Shown: one piece after another, positions 1-6,146 of the stretch | How the letters are laid out: every line of letters starts with the position of its first letter | How positions within the stretch are numbered: position 1 is the stretch's first letter | NCBI GenBank assembly: GCA_033763355.1 | Contig: JANRKT010000161.1 | Coordinates: forward strand, 1 to 7,318 | Length of the DNA: 7,318 nt | Direction of reading: 5' to 3' | Origin: JANRKT01 sp033763355 | GTDB taxonomy: Bacteria > Bacteroidota > Bacteroidia > Chitinophagales > Chitinophagaceae | Notes under the pieces: model-generated | Database searches by the model: none | What the model was told of the DNA's origin: nothing | Seen by the model: the letters and a program-made list of their open reading frames with translations, nothing else | Translations under genes and position numbers: made by a program

Positions 1-442
1 TGAACGTAAAGTGGATTACGAGGTTCCAAAGGAAAAACAATTCCGCCACGAGGAATTTCTTGCCTGCATTTCCAGCAATCATGAAGCGGCTACCGGCATC
101 ATCCGGAAAACAGCAAGGCTTGCCTCTTATTACAATGCCAGTTGGTATGTGTTGTATGTGCAGACCCCAAAAGAAGAACTGGATAAAATACCTTTGGCGG
201 CACAGCGGCACCTCATCAATAATTTTAAACTGGCTACAGAACTGGGTGCAGAAGTAATACAGGTTAGAAGCAGAAGCATAGCCGATACCATCATTGAAAT
301 TGCAATACAAAAAAATATTACAACAGTTTGTATCGGCAAGCCGCACATCAGCCTGTTTCGGGTAATTTTACAAACTAATGTTTTTAACCAGTTACTAAAG
401 ACACTGTCATCAAAAGAAATTGACCTGATTATTTTATCATAA
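1..442 (+). CDS. kdpD: KdpD-type sensor protein, C-terminal universal-stress-protein domain (5' partial)
   Basis: This is the end of a gene that starts before the window. The frame is open from base 2 (first codons E-R-K-V-D), and the GTG at 11 need not be the real start. The E-R-x-V-D stretch matches the place where the KdpD ATPase-like domain passes into the USP domain. The visible 146 residues form one USP fold: a first strand LACISSN, the helix ATGIIRKTARLASYY, the strand WYVLYVQTP, and a final strand DLIILS just before the stop. E. coli KdpD continues here into a four-helix membrane domain and the kinase, but this protein stops at TAA 440-442. It is therefore the short, kinase-less KdpD usual in Bacteroidota. 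It should act in the cytoplasm as the regulatory half of a potassium/turgor sensor, with the downstream kinase as partner. The family call is firm. The potassium role is inferred from the family, because kdpABC is not in view. Confidence 0.85.
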   Translation, partial: ERKVDYEVPKEKQFRHEEFLACISSNHEAATGIIRKTARLASYYNASWYVLYVQTPKEELDKIPLAAQRHLINNFKLATELGAEVIQVRSRSIADTIIEIAIQKNITTVCIGKPHISLFRVILQTNVFNQLLKTLSSKEIDLIILS

Positions 443-2151
443 TGCGGTTAAACCTGAAATCAAAAATTGCCCTCGGCGGTATTTTCCTTTTCAGCTTATT
501 GCTGGCTGTCGGGGCGGTTAGTTTTATTTATTTCAACAAACTCATAACTGAATCAAGGGAGATTGTGAAAGATAATTATGAAAGCATTGATTATGCCCGC
601 AACATGCTGACGGGGCTTGAAAAAATTTTCACTGATTCAGCAGAAGGGCTTAAACTGTTTGAACAGTACCTTGTTCTGCAAAAAGAAAATATTACTGAAG
701 CCGGTGAGGATAAAATTACTGCTGCACTTTCATTGTATTTTGATGAGCTTAAATCCCCCGGCGGTAATAAAGAACAAATCCTGTCATCCATACGGGCTGA
801 CCTGAACAACATCATGCTGCTTAACCTGCAGGCCATACAAAGAAAGAACAATGCCACACAGGAATCCGCTGAAAAAGCAAAAATGATCATTACTATCCTT
901 GTAACGGTCTGCCTGCTTATCGGGTTTACATTTATTTTTAATTTTCCCGGGTTTATCGCCAATCCCGTTTCCAAACTCACAGAAGGCATTAAAGAAATTG
1001 CAGCAAAGAATTACGAAAAGAGAATTGTTCTGAACCGTACAGATGAATTTGGCGAAATGGCAGGCGCATTCAACAATATGGCCGAAAGACTGGATGAATA
1101 TGAACACAGCAATCTTGCACAGATACTCTTTGAAAAACAAAGGGCCGAAACTGTAATCAATTCGCTTAAAGATGCCAGCATAGGGCTTGACAATAAAGGA
1201 AAAATTCTTTTTGCAAACCGGCAGGCGCTTGCCATACTCAACCTTAAAGAAGCTGATGTGCTGGGAAAAAGCAGTGCAGAACTTGAAAAAAAGAATGACC
1301 TGTTCCGTTATTTGGTGCAGGCGCAGAATAACACCCCTTTTAAAATTGTACTGGACAACAAAGAAAATTATTTTACAAGGGAGGTGATTGACATTAAACC
1401 TGAAGACCAGCCGGCAAGCTCAGTAATTGTGATAAGGAACATAACCCCTTTTAAAGAAATAGATGTTGCCAAAACAAATTTCATTGCTACCATATCGCAT
1501 GAACTCAAAACCCCGCTGGCTTCTGCTGACTTTAGTTTGAAATTACTGGAGGATGAAAGGATAGGCAAACTTACCGTTGAACAAAAAGAACTGATACAAA
1601 GCCTGAAAAACGACAACCAGCGTTTATTGAGGATACTGAGTGAGCTGCTTGACCTTTCACAGGTGGAAAGCGGCCGCATACAACTGAATATGCAGAATGT
1701 TTCTCCATTTGTTATTTTCGATGCAGCAATAAATGCTGTAATCAATACGGCAAGAGAAAAAAATGTAACAATTAAAAAGGAAATTGAACCGGCATTGCCG
1801 CCTGTATATGCTGACCAGGAAAAGACCACATGGGTAATGAACAACTTTCTTACCAATGCCATCCGTTACTCTCCTGAAAATGCAGAAATAATAATCCGCA
1901 TAAAAAAAGCAGGTGATGCGGCCGCAGAATTTTCAGTCCAGGATTTCGGGACAGGCATTGATCCTTCATTCCACCAAAAAATATTTGACCGTTTTTTCCG
2001 TGTTCCGGGAACAGGCAAAAAAGGCAGTGGCCTTGGCCTTGCTATTTCCCGTGAATTTATTGAAGCGCAGGGCGGAACTATTGGTCTTGAATCAGGACCC
2101 GGCAAAGGAAGCCGGTTTTATTTCTTACTTAAAACTTCCAGCCCGCTTTAA
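442..2151 (+). CDS. Membrane sensor histidine kinase (HAMP-PAS-HisKA-HATPase), partner of split KdpD
   Basis: This is a 569-residue transmembrane histidine kinase. Membrane helix 1 spans about residues 9-31, an extracytoplasmic helical sensor region about 32-147, and membrane helix 2 about 148-170. HAMP follows at about 170-222 (P175, DEFG 201-204), then PAS at about 232-340. HisKA contains ISHELKTPLA with the phospho-acceptor His353. In the ATPase domain the N box is NNFLTNAIRYSP (467-478), G1 is DFGTGID (501-507), the F box is IFDRFF, and G2 is GSGLGLAI (528-535). All catalytic motifs are intact. The ATG shares its A with the preceding TAA (TAATG), so translation is probably coupled to the kdpD-like gene. 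It has HAMP and PAS domains where classical KdpD has a four-helix domain, so the input is probably different. No response regulator is in the window. The 3' end overlaps the opposing gene by 23 bp. Kinase identity is certain; the Kdp role is inferred from context. Confidence 0.9.
   Translation: MRLNLKSKIALGGIFLFSLLLAVGAVSFIYFNKLITESREIVKDNYESIDYARNMLTGLEKIFTDSAEGLKLFEQYLVLQKENITEAGEDKITAALSLYFDELKSPGGNKEQILSSIRADLNNIMLLNLQAIQRKNNATQESAEKAKMIITILVTVCLLIGFTFIFNFPGFIANPVSKLTEGIKEIAAKNYEKRIVLNRTDEFGEMAGAFNNMAERLDEYEHSNLAQILFEKQRAETVINSLKDASIGLDNKGKILFANRQALAILNLKEADVLGKSSAELEKKNDLFRYLVQAQNNTPFKIVLDNKENYFTREVIDIKPEDQPASSVIVIRNITPFKEIDVAKTNFIATISHELKTPLASADFSLKLLEDERIGKLTVEQKELIQSLKNDNQRLLRILSELLDLSQVESGRIQLNMQNVSPFVIFDAAINAVINTAREKNVTIKKEIEPALPPVYADQEKTTWVMNNFLTNAIRYSPENAEIIIRIKKAGDAAAEFSVQDFGTGIDPSFHQKIFDRFFRVPGTGKKGSGLGLAISREFIEAQGGTIGLESGPGKGSRFYFLLKTSSPL
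2099..2126 (+). terminator. Terminator-like hairpin inside the end of the histidine kinase gene
   Basis: CCGGC (2099-2103), a 7-base loop, GCCGG (2111-2115), then a T-rich run TTTTATTTCTT (2116-2126). This has the form of an intrinsic terminator on the + strand, but it lies upstream of the kinase stop codon (2149-2151) in codons for the conserved G-P-G-K-G-S motif. Translating ribosomes would normally keep it open. The five-pair stem may simply follow from the codons used. It is a weak candidate, listed because the convergent genes leave no intergenic space for an ordinary terminator. Confidence 0.22.
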
Positions 2152-2704
2152 TCACCAGCCTGTTGAATTTATACTCCTCTCTTTCCTGTCTTATCTCACC
2201 CGTCCTCCAGTCCTGTACACCATATGTGGCCCTCATGTATTTGTAACTATGTCCCAGCGAAAGCAAAAAAGTTTCACCCTGTTTTGTACCAATGGCATAT
2301 CCAAAACCTGCATCGGTATATAAACCACTTGAGTATTGCCGTGGAGTGGCAGGCCACCATATACCTACAGTTTCATTTTCCTTCTTCACCCAGGCAATAT
2401 TCCAGCCCCAGTCAGCATATACAAACAACTTTCTTCTTTTTTCCCCGAATGCTTTTCTTACATCAATAAACAAAGGCGCTGAACGATAGAGATAATAATC
2501 AATAGCAGCTCCTGCCCCGATAAACCAGTTGTTTTTTTCAAACCCATTTACTGACTGAAGATTGCCCGAAACACCACCTTCGCCATTAAGCAGGCCAAAC
2601 TGGTTGAGGGAATGAAAGCGCCATTTGTTCTTTTTCATTTTATCTGTTTGTGCATTTGCATGAAGAACCAATAAAATGAATACTGAAAAAAGTACCTTTC
2701 TCAT
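2129..2704 (-). CDS. Small outer-membrane beta-barrel protein, function unknown
   Basis: This 191-residue protein has a clear type I signal peptide: R2-K3, a hydrophobic core at 4-14, and cleavage expected after A16-N17-A18 before Q19. The mature protein of about 173 residues is rich in aromatic residues and glycine and shows alternating strands such as WFIGAGAAIDYYLY, KLFVYADWGWNIAW, YTDAGFGYAIG, ETFLLSLGHSYKYM and FNRLVIKAGWKF. It ends on phenylalanine, as outer-membrane barrels usually do. The size suits an eight-stranded barrel. I do not recognise a named family. It starts 4 nt after the stop of the LVIVD lipoprotein gene and is the last gene of the sigma-factor operon, so it may be a surface partner or target of that system. 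Its stop codon lies inside the opposing histidine kinase gene. The barrel assignment is fairly sure; the function is unknown. Confidence 0.8.
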   Translation of the reverse strand: MRKVLFSVFILLVLHANAQTDKMKKNKWRFHSLNQFGLLNGEGGVSGNLQSVNGFEKNNWFIGAGAAIDYYLYRSAPLFIDVRKAFGEKRRKLFVYADWGWNIAWVKKENETVGIWWPATPRQYSSGLYTDAGFGYAIGTKQGETFLLSLGHSYKYMRATYGVQDWRTGEIRQEREEYKFNRLVIKAGWKF

Positions 2705-2708
2705 ATGC

Positions 2709-3983
2709 TTAATTGTTTACATCAATTTTACTTAGCAGCTTTATATCTTTTGCATTACTGTATTCATACTGGTATAATCCGTCCTTTGCCGACAGCAGTG
2801 CAATATTGTTCCAAGCAATCACATCATAGGCCTCCAGGTTGGCAATATGCTTCAGCAGCACTAATGCCCGTGGTTGTGTGGCATCGTATATTTTCAACCC
2901 GTCTTTACCATCGCACACAAACAGCAGGCTGCCGTCTTTTGATAAACCATGCGGATTGGTCATGGAATAAGTTTTAAGAAGGGATGGGTTGGTAATAGAT
3001 TGAAGGCTTAGCACCTCAAGTTGATTGGTGAAGCCCTGGCATTCAGTTCCTGACCGAAGGGTAACATAGGCATGGTCATTATCTGCAATTACAGGGTCAC
3101 AGCTTCTTACATGGCCAAACTTTCCTACTTGAGAAGGATTTGAAGCATTTGAAATGTCATAAATATACATACCATCGGTGGAGCCAATAAACAACCTGTT
3201 GCCGAAAGGATAGATGGTTTCAATACCAAAACCAATATTTACTTTATTTGAAAAAACGGGGTTCTCGGCAGTGCTTATGCTGAATACATTCAAATCATAA
3301 TCTGAAACAGTATAAAGCTGATTGTTTACAATGGTAAACCTTGCCATTGACCCGCCCATACCAAATGGTGAACGCAGGAAGCCTCCGGTACTGTTAGCAG
3401 CTCCCTGTGACATCAGATCAAAAACAACAAAATTCTTTTCAGGATTTATCCCAAAGAACCCGCCATTTCCGCATTCCAGTTCAACTGTTGTGTCTATTCT
3501 TTTCCAGTCAACAATAATTTTGCCGGTATCCTGCAAAAAACCGCTGGAATACCTGCGGAAAGGAAATGCATCATCAATAAATTTCCTGGCCACCGCATTC
3601 AAAGGGTTGACAATATCAATTGCCACCAGGTCCATGTACATATCGGCATACAGCATGTCACCTTTTACAGCAAGGTCCATATTGCCCGGTATGCTGATAA
3701 AAGCAACATTCTTTGGAGATGATGGATTGGAATTATCAATAATATGCACTCCTTTGTCAATATCATTCAAAAAAATATAATTGCCCTTAATAAAAAGTTT
3801 GCCTGGCCTTTCTACCGGCTGAGGTGCATTGCTTTTTACATTGACTCTTACTTCTGCAGAAGTTTTATAAACCGGCTCAAAATAAGTGTAAGTGCGCAGG
3901 CATTTGTCTTTAAAACAGGAACTAAAAAACAAAGTCAAGCAAAGTAAACCCATTGAGGTTCTTAAAGCAGTATTGGTTGGCAT
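2709..3983 (-). CDS. LVIVD-repeat beta-propeller lipoprotein
   Basis: This 424-residue protein has a lipoprotein signal (hydrophobic residues 12-20, then F-S-S-C with lipidation expected at Cys23). A second cysteine lies five residues later (C28). The body carries LVIVD-type repeat cores of the form G-(I/V)-x-I-x-D-x-(S/A)-x-P. Seven are visible near residues 78-90, 119-130, 231-244, 271-286, 322-336, 362-375 and 402-417, for example GMYIYDISNASNPSQV. Seven cores suggest a seven-bladed beta-propeller. LVIVD proteins are extracytoplasmic and mostly of unknown function. Propellers of this type usually bind partners rather than catalyse. A long insertion (about 140-215) separates the second and third cores. 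The gene starts at an ATG 24 nt after the stop of the upstream membrane protein and ends 4 nt before the barrel gene, so it belongs to the same transcript. An outer-membrane location is likely; which face is unknown. Confidence 0.88.
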   Translation of the reverse strand: MPTNTALRTSMGLLCLTLFFSSCFKDKCLRTYTYFEPVYKTSAEVRVNVKSNAPQPVERPGKLFIKGNYIFLNDIDKGVHIIDNSNPSSPKNVAFISIPGNMDLAVKGDMLYADMYMDLVAIDIVNPLNAVARKFIDDAFPFRRYSSGFLQDTGKIIVDWKRIDTTVELECGNGGFFGINPEKNFVVFDLMSQGAANSTGGFLRSPFGMGGSMARFTIVNNQLYTVSDYDLNVFSISTAENPVFSNKVNIGFGIETIYPFGNRLFIGSTDGMYIYDISNASNPSQVGKFGHVRSCDPVIADNDHAYVTLRSGTECQGFTNQLEVLSLQSITNPSLLKTYSMTNPHGLSKDGSLLFVCDGKDGLKIYDATQPRALVLLKHIANLEAYDVIAWNNIALLSAKDGLYQYEYSNAKDIKLLSKIDVNN

Positions 3984-4007
3984 AAAAAAGTGTTTGAAAA
4001 GTTGACA

Positions 4008-5501
4008 TCAGTTTGAAGAGCTCCGTTGCACCGGCTTGGTCTTTTTACCCAAAATAACATCGGCCTGTAAACCCAAAAAGCTGATGTGCTGTTTTGAACC
4101 TGCAGAACGATTGAGGTTATTGAGCTGGTATTGAAGCACCGGCCCTGTTCTTAAAGGGAATTTGCCCTTATTGAAAATGATAAGTGAAAAGCCGGTTGAA
4201 AAAGACAAAGTGGTTTTATTTAAAAGACTGCCGTCAGCAAAGAAAACTCCGGTTGTATCCTGCAACAATACTTTACTGCCAATAACACGCCCGGGGTTAA
4301 CGCTCAGATAACCATGAAAAGGCAAACGTTCGCTTTTATTGAACCGGCGGTAAACAGCAAGAGGCAGCTCGAGTAAATGGTATTTATTGTAATAAGTTCT
4401 GCTGTTTCCCGGAAGATAGTAGCGTTCTACCACTACACTTGAAAGGCCATTGTACACTGAACGGGTGCTGTTGACTTCATTTCCTACGTTCATACGGGAT
4501 CCAAAATTGTAATAATTAAGGCCGGCCCGAAGAGCAGTTTTTTTATTCACCGGTTTTTCTATCCACCCTCCTAACCCAAAAGCGAATGAAGATTTAATAA
4601 CAGCAGGAGTTCCCGGTATTTGACCTGAACCACCGGGCGCATTATTGGGACTGCTCTGGAAATCAGCCAATGCATTTTTAAACTGACCGTCAAGCAGCGC
4701 TTCAGTAATATTAGAAACGCCAGCTTTTACACTGATTCCCCAAAGCAACGATTGTTTATCTCTGTTTCTTTTTTCTATTGCCGTTGGTTGAGCAATAGCT
4801 GTCTGTTCATTTTTTCTGATTACATTTTTATTTCCCAGGCTTTTTACTTCTGTTGCAGAATCGGGAACCGTATTATTAATTAATGGCGTACGGTTAGGGG
4901 GATTAACAGTTACACTCGTATCACTTTTAACTTCATTGCTGATATTATTATCTTCATTGTTAATATCCCTTTTCTCTTTTTGCAAAGGTTGTTTTATTGA
5001 TTTCCCTTCATCATCAGCAGCGATTCTGGTTTTTTTCTTTACATCAGTACGAGTTATTGAAGTAGTGCCATGTTCTGCAAACTGAACATTTTTGTTACTG
5101 CGGGGAGTGTTTTTTTGACGATTAGTTTCTTTATCGTAAATCCCCGCGCCGGAATTAATCTTGTCTTTATTGTCAGCAGATATGTTGTGCTGCGATTCGG
5201 TATTTTGAAGAGTTATAGATTTATTTTCCCTTTCGGTATCATTTATATTACTATCTTTTTTTTCTGCCGTTACTGCAATATTATTTTCAGCAACAGTAAC
5301 AGGCTTGTTACTTCCGCTCAGCAGCCAGTATGCACCGCCGCCCAGGGTAAGCAATAGAAAAGGCAGCAGCAACAGCCATCTCCTGCGGCGTTTGTGTTCA
5401 CGTATCCTGGCTTCCACCTTATACCACACGGGTTCAGAAGGCTCAAGCCTGAGCCCCTCTAAACGCTGCTGGATTTTTTTCTCAAAATTATTTTCTGACA
5501 T
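4008..5501 (-). CDS. Putative anti-sigma factor with one membrane helix, disordered linker and C-terminal beta-barrel-like domain
   Basis: This protein has 497 residues if started at ATG 5501; an extension to a TTG at 5537 is less likely. Residues 1-42 are short, charged and cytoplasmic (FEKKIQQRLEGLRLEPSEPVW, then R38-RRRR just before the membrane). One helix lies at about 43-62, with the basic residues predicting N-in/C-out. Residues 63-250 are low-complexity, rich in Asn, Lys, Thr, Ser, Glu and Asp, and probably disordered. Residues 251-486 look like an outer-membrane barrel of the Bacteroidota type, with strands such as FAFGLGGWIEKP, TALRAGLNYYNFGSR, YHLLELPLAVYRRF, LSFSTGFSLIIF and GPVLQYQLNNL. 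The start lies within the end of the ECF sigma gene (14-nt overlap), the usual place for the cognate anti-sigma factor. No zinc-binding ZAS motif or FecR domain is seen, so the anti-sigma role is inferred from position and topology. I do not know a characterised homologue. Confidence 0.72.
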   Translation of the reverse strand: MSENNFEKKIQQRLEGLRLEPSEPVWYKVEARIREHKRRRRWLLLLPFLLLTLGGGAYWLLSGSNKPVTVAENNIAVTAEKKDSNINDTERENKSITLQNTESQHNISADNKDKINSGAGIYDKETNRQKNTPRSNKNVQFAEHGTTSITRTDVKKKTRIAADDEGKSIKQPLQKEKRDINNEDNNISNEVKSDTSVTVNPPNRTPLINNTVPDSATEVKSLGNKNVIRKNEQTAIAQPTAIEKRNRDKQSLLWGISVKAGVSNITEALLDGQFKNALADFQSSPNNAPGGSGQIPGTPAVIKSSFAFGLGGWIEKPVNKKTALRAGLNYYNFGSRMNVGNEVNSTRSVYNGLSSVVVERYYLPGNSRTYYNKYHLLELPLAVYRRFNKSERLPFHGYLSVNPGRVIGSKVLLQDTTGVFFADGSLLNKTTLSFSTGFSLIIFNKGKFPLRTGPVLQYQLNNLNRSAGSKQHISFLGLQADVILGKKTKPVQRSSSN

Positions 5502-6051
5502 AAGATTCCTGTTTTGCTTCACGGGAAAAATTTTCAATCCAGGTAATCAGCAGATTCCTGGCACGCATATATTGAGAACGGGATGTGTTTTCACTAATGC
5601 CGAGCATTTGCCCTATTTCAACATGGGTATATCCTTCCACCGCATGCAGGTTAAATACGGTTTGATAGCCTGTTGGCAATTGCCTTACCAGTTCTGCCAA
5701 TTCTTTTGCACTTAAGTTCACTTCAGGATTGTCGGCCGAAATGGGGTGTAACCCGGCATCGTTGAATGATAAATCACTTTGGTAGCGGCTGTGTTTTTTG
5801 AGGTAATTGATTGCAGTATTCACCATAACTTTCCTGATCCAGCCGCCCAGTTCACCTTCAAATTTAAACTGGTGCAGGTTTTTGAAAACCCTTACAAAAC
5901 CTTCCTGCAATACATCTTCCGCATCTGCCCTCGATTTGGTGTAGCGGAAACAAATACCCATCATCTGCTCCGAAAATGAATCATAGAGCAGGCGCTGCGC
6001 CTCCGGCCTGTTTTTGAGGCAGTCCCTTACCAGTTGATAGTGATCAGTCAT
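5488..6051 (-). CDS. ECF-type RNA polymerase sigma factor
   Basis: This is a 187-residue sigma-70 family protein with only regions 2 and 4, the usual ECF layout and length. Region 2 spans about residues 22-88, with Y-T-K-S-R-A-D-A-E-D-V-L-Q-E-G-F (core RNA polymerase binding) and GELGGWIRKVMVNTAINYLKK (-10 recognition). Region 4 spans about 116-170, with the helix-turn-helix YTHVEIGQMLGISENTSRSQ contacting the -35 element. The start is taken at ATG 6051. An upstream in-frame TTG at 6099 would add 16 residues with no sigma similarity and would run through the likely promoter. The stop overlaps the start of the membrane-protein gene by 14 nt, which suggests translational coupling and a sigma/anti-sigma pair. 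It probably directs transcription of its own operon, as many ECF factors do. No promoter of its regulon can be proven from this window. Confidence 0.93.
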   Translation of the reverse strand: MTDHYQLVRDCLKNRPEAQRLLYDSFSEQMMGICFRYTKSRADAEDVLQEGFVRVFKNLHQFKFEGELGGWIRKVMVNTAINYLKKHSRYQSDLSFNDAGLHPISADNPEVNLSAKELAELVRQLPTGYQTVFNLHAVEGYTHVEIGQMLGISENTSRSQYMRARNLLITWIENFSREAKQESYVRK

Positions 6052-6060
6052 GAGTGGCTG

Positions 6061-6096
6061 CAAAGTTCTGACATCAGCGCCATTCCTTTCGTTGCA
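6061..6096 (-). promoter_or_regulatory. Candidate promoter region of the ECF sigma operon
   Basis: On the - strand, GAACTTTG (6068-6061) resembles the Bacteroidota -7 element TAnnTTTG with a mismatch in the first base, and ends 9 nt before the sigma ATG. No -33 TTG is found at the usual distance. A second possibility is an ECF-like promoter with TGCAAC (6096-6091) and TGTC (6073-6070) separated by 17 nt, which would fit self-activation. Both are weak matches. Only the presence of some promoter in this 95-bp gap is nearly certain. Confidence 0.35.
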
Positions 6097-6132
6097 CAAA
6101 AGACAATCTTTTTTAAATACCGCTTCAGCCCA

Positions 6133-6140
6133 TAACTTTG
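6133..6140 (+). promoter_or_regulatory. bioA promoter, Bacteroidota -7 element TAACTTTG
   Basis: TAACTTTG is a full match to the Bacteroidota housekeeping -7 consensus TAnnTTTG. About 18 bp upstream is a T run (6109-6114) where a -33 TTTG would be expected, but no exact -33 box is present. Only six bases separate the element from the bioA ATG, so transcription should start within a few bases of the start codon. Confidence 0.6.
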
Positions 6141-6146
6141 GCAGCT

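Larger units (their letters stand above)
6057..6145. repeat. Inverted repeat AACTTTG(G)CAGC in the divergent promoter region
   Basis: AACTTTGGCAGC at 6134-6145 on the + strand recurs as AACTTTGCAGC on the - strand (6067-6057). The arms differ by one inserted G. Each copy sits directly before a start codon: bioA ATG at 6147, and sigma ATG at 6051. Each contains the TTTG core of a -7 element, so the copies may be paired promoters or paired protein-binding sites. The centres are about 77 bp apart. Confidence 0.5.

Noticed and set aside
11..442. c-di-AMP binding by the KdpD USP domain
   Set aside because: The SxS...FTAxY motif described for the Staphylococcus KdpD USP domain is not seen here; only an S-S-N stretch is at the corresponding strand end.
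1368..1862. Long open frame antisense to the histidine kinase (164 codons)
   Set aside because: It lies opposite an intact, motif-rich kinase gene and its product shows only the Ser/Leu-rich composition of a shadow frame.
3322..3780. Long open frame antisense to the LVIVD lipoprotein gene (152 codons)
   Set aside because: It mirrors the coding sequence of a clear gene; no signal, domain or plausible start context is seen.
5502..5537. A 12-residue extension of the trans-envelope protein from a TTG at 5537
   Set aside because: The ATG at 5501 is a standard start and gives the usual small overlap with the sigma gene; the extension would enlarge the overlap to 50 nt.
6052..6099. A 16-residue N-terminal extension of the sigma factor from a TTG at 6099
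   Set aside because: It starts with TTG, shows no sigma similarity and overlaps the likely promoter; the ATG at 6051 gives a normal ECF N-terminus.
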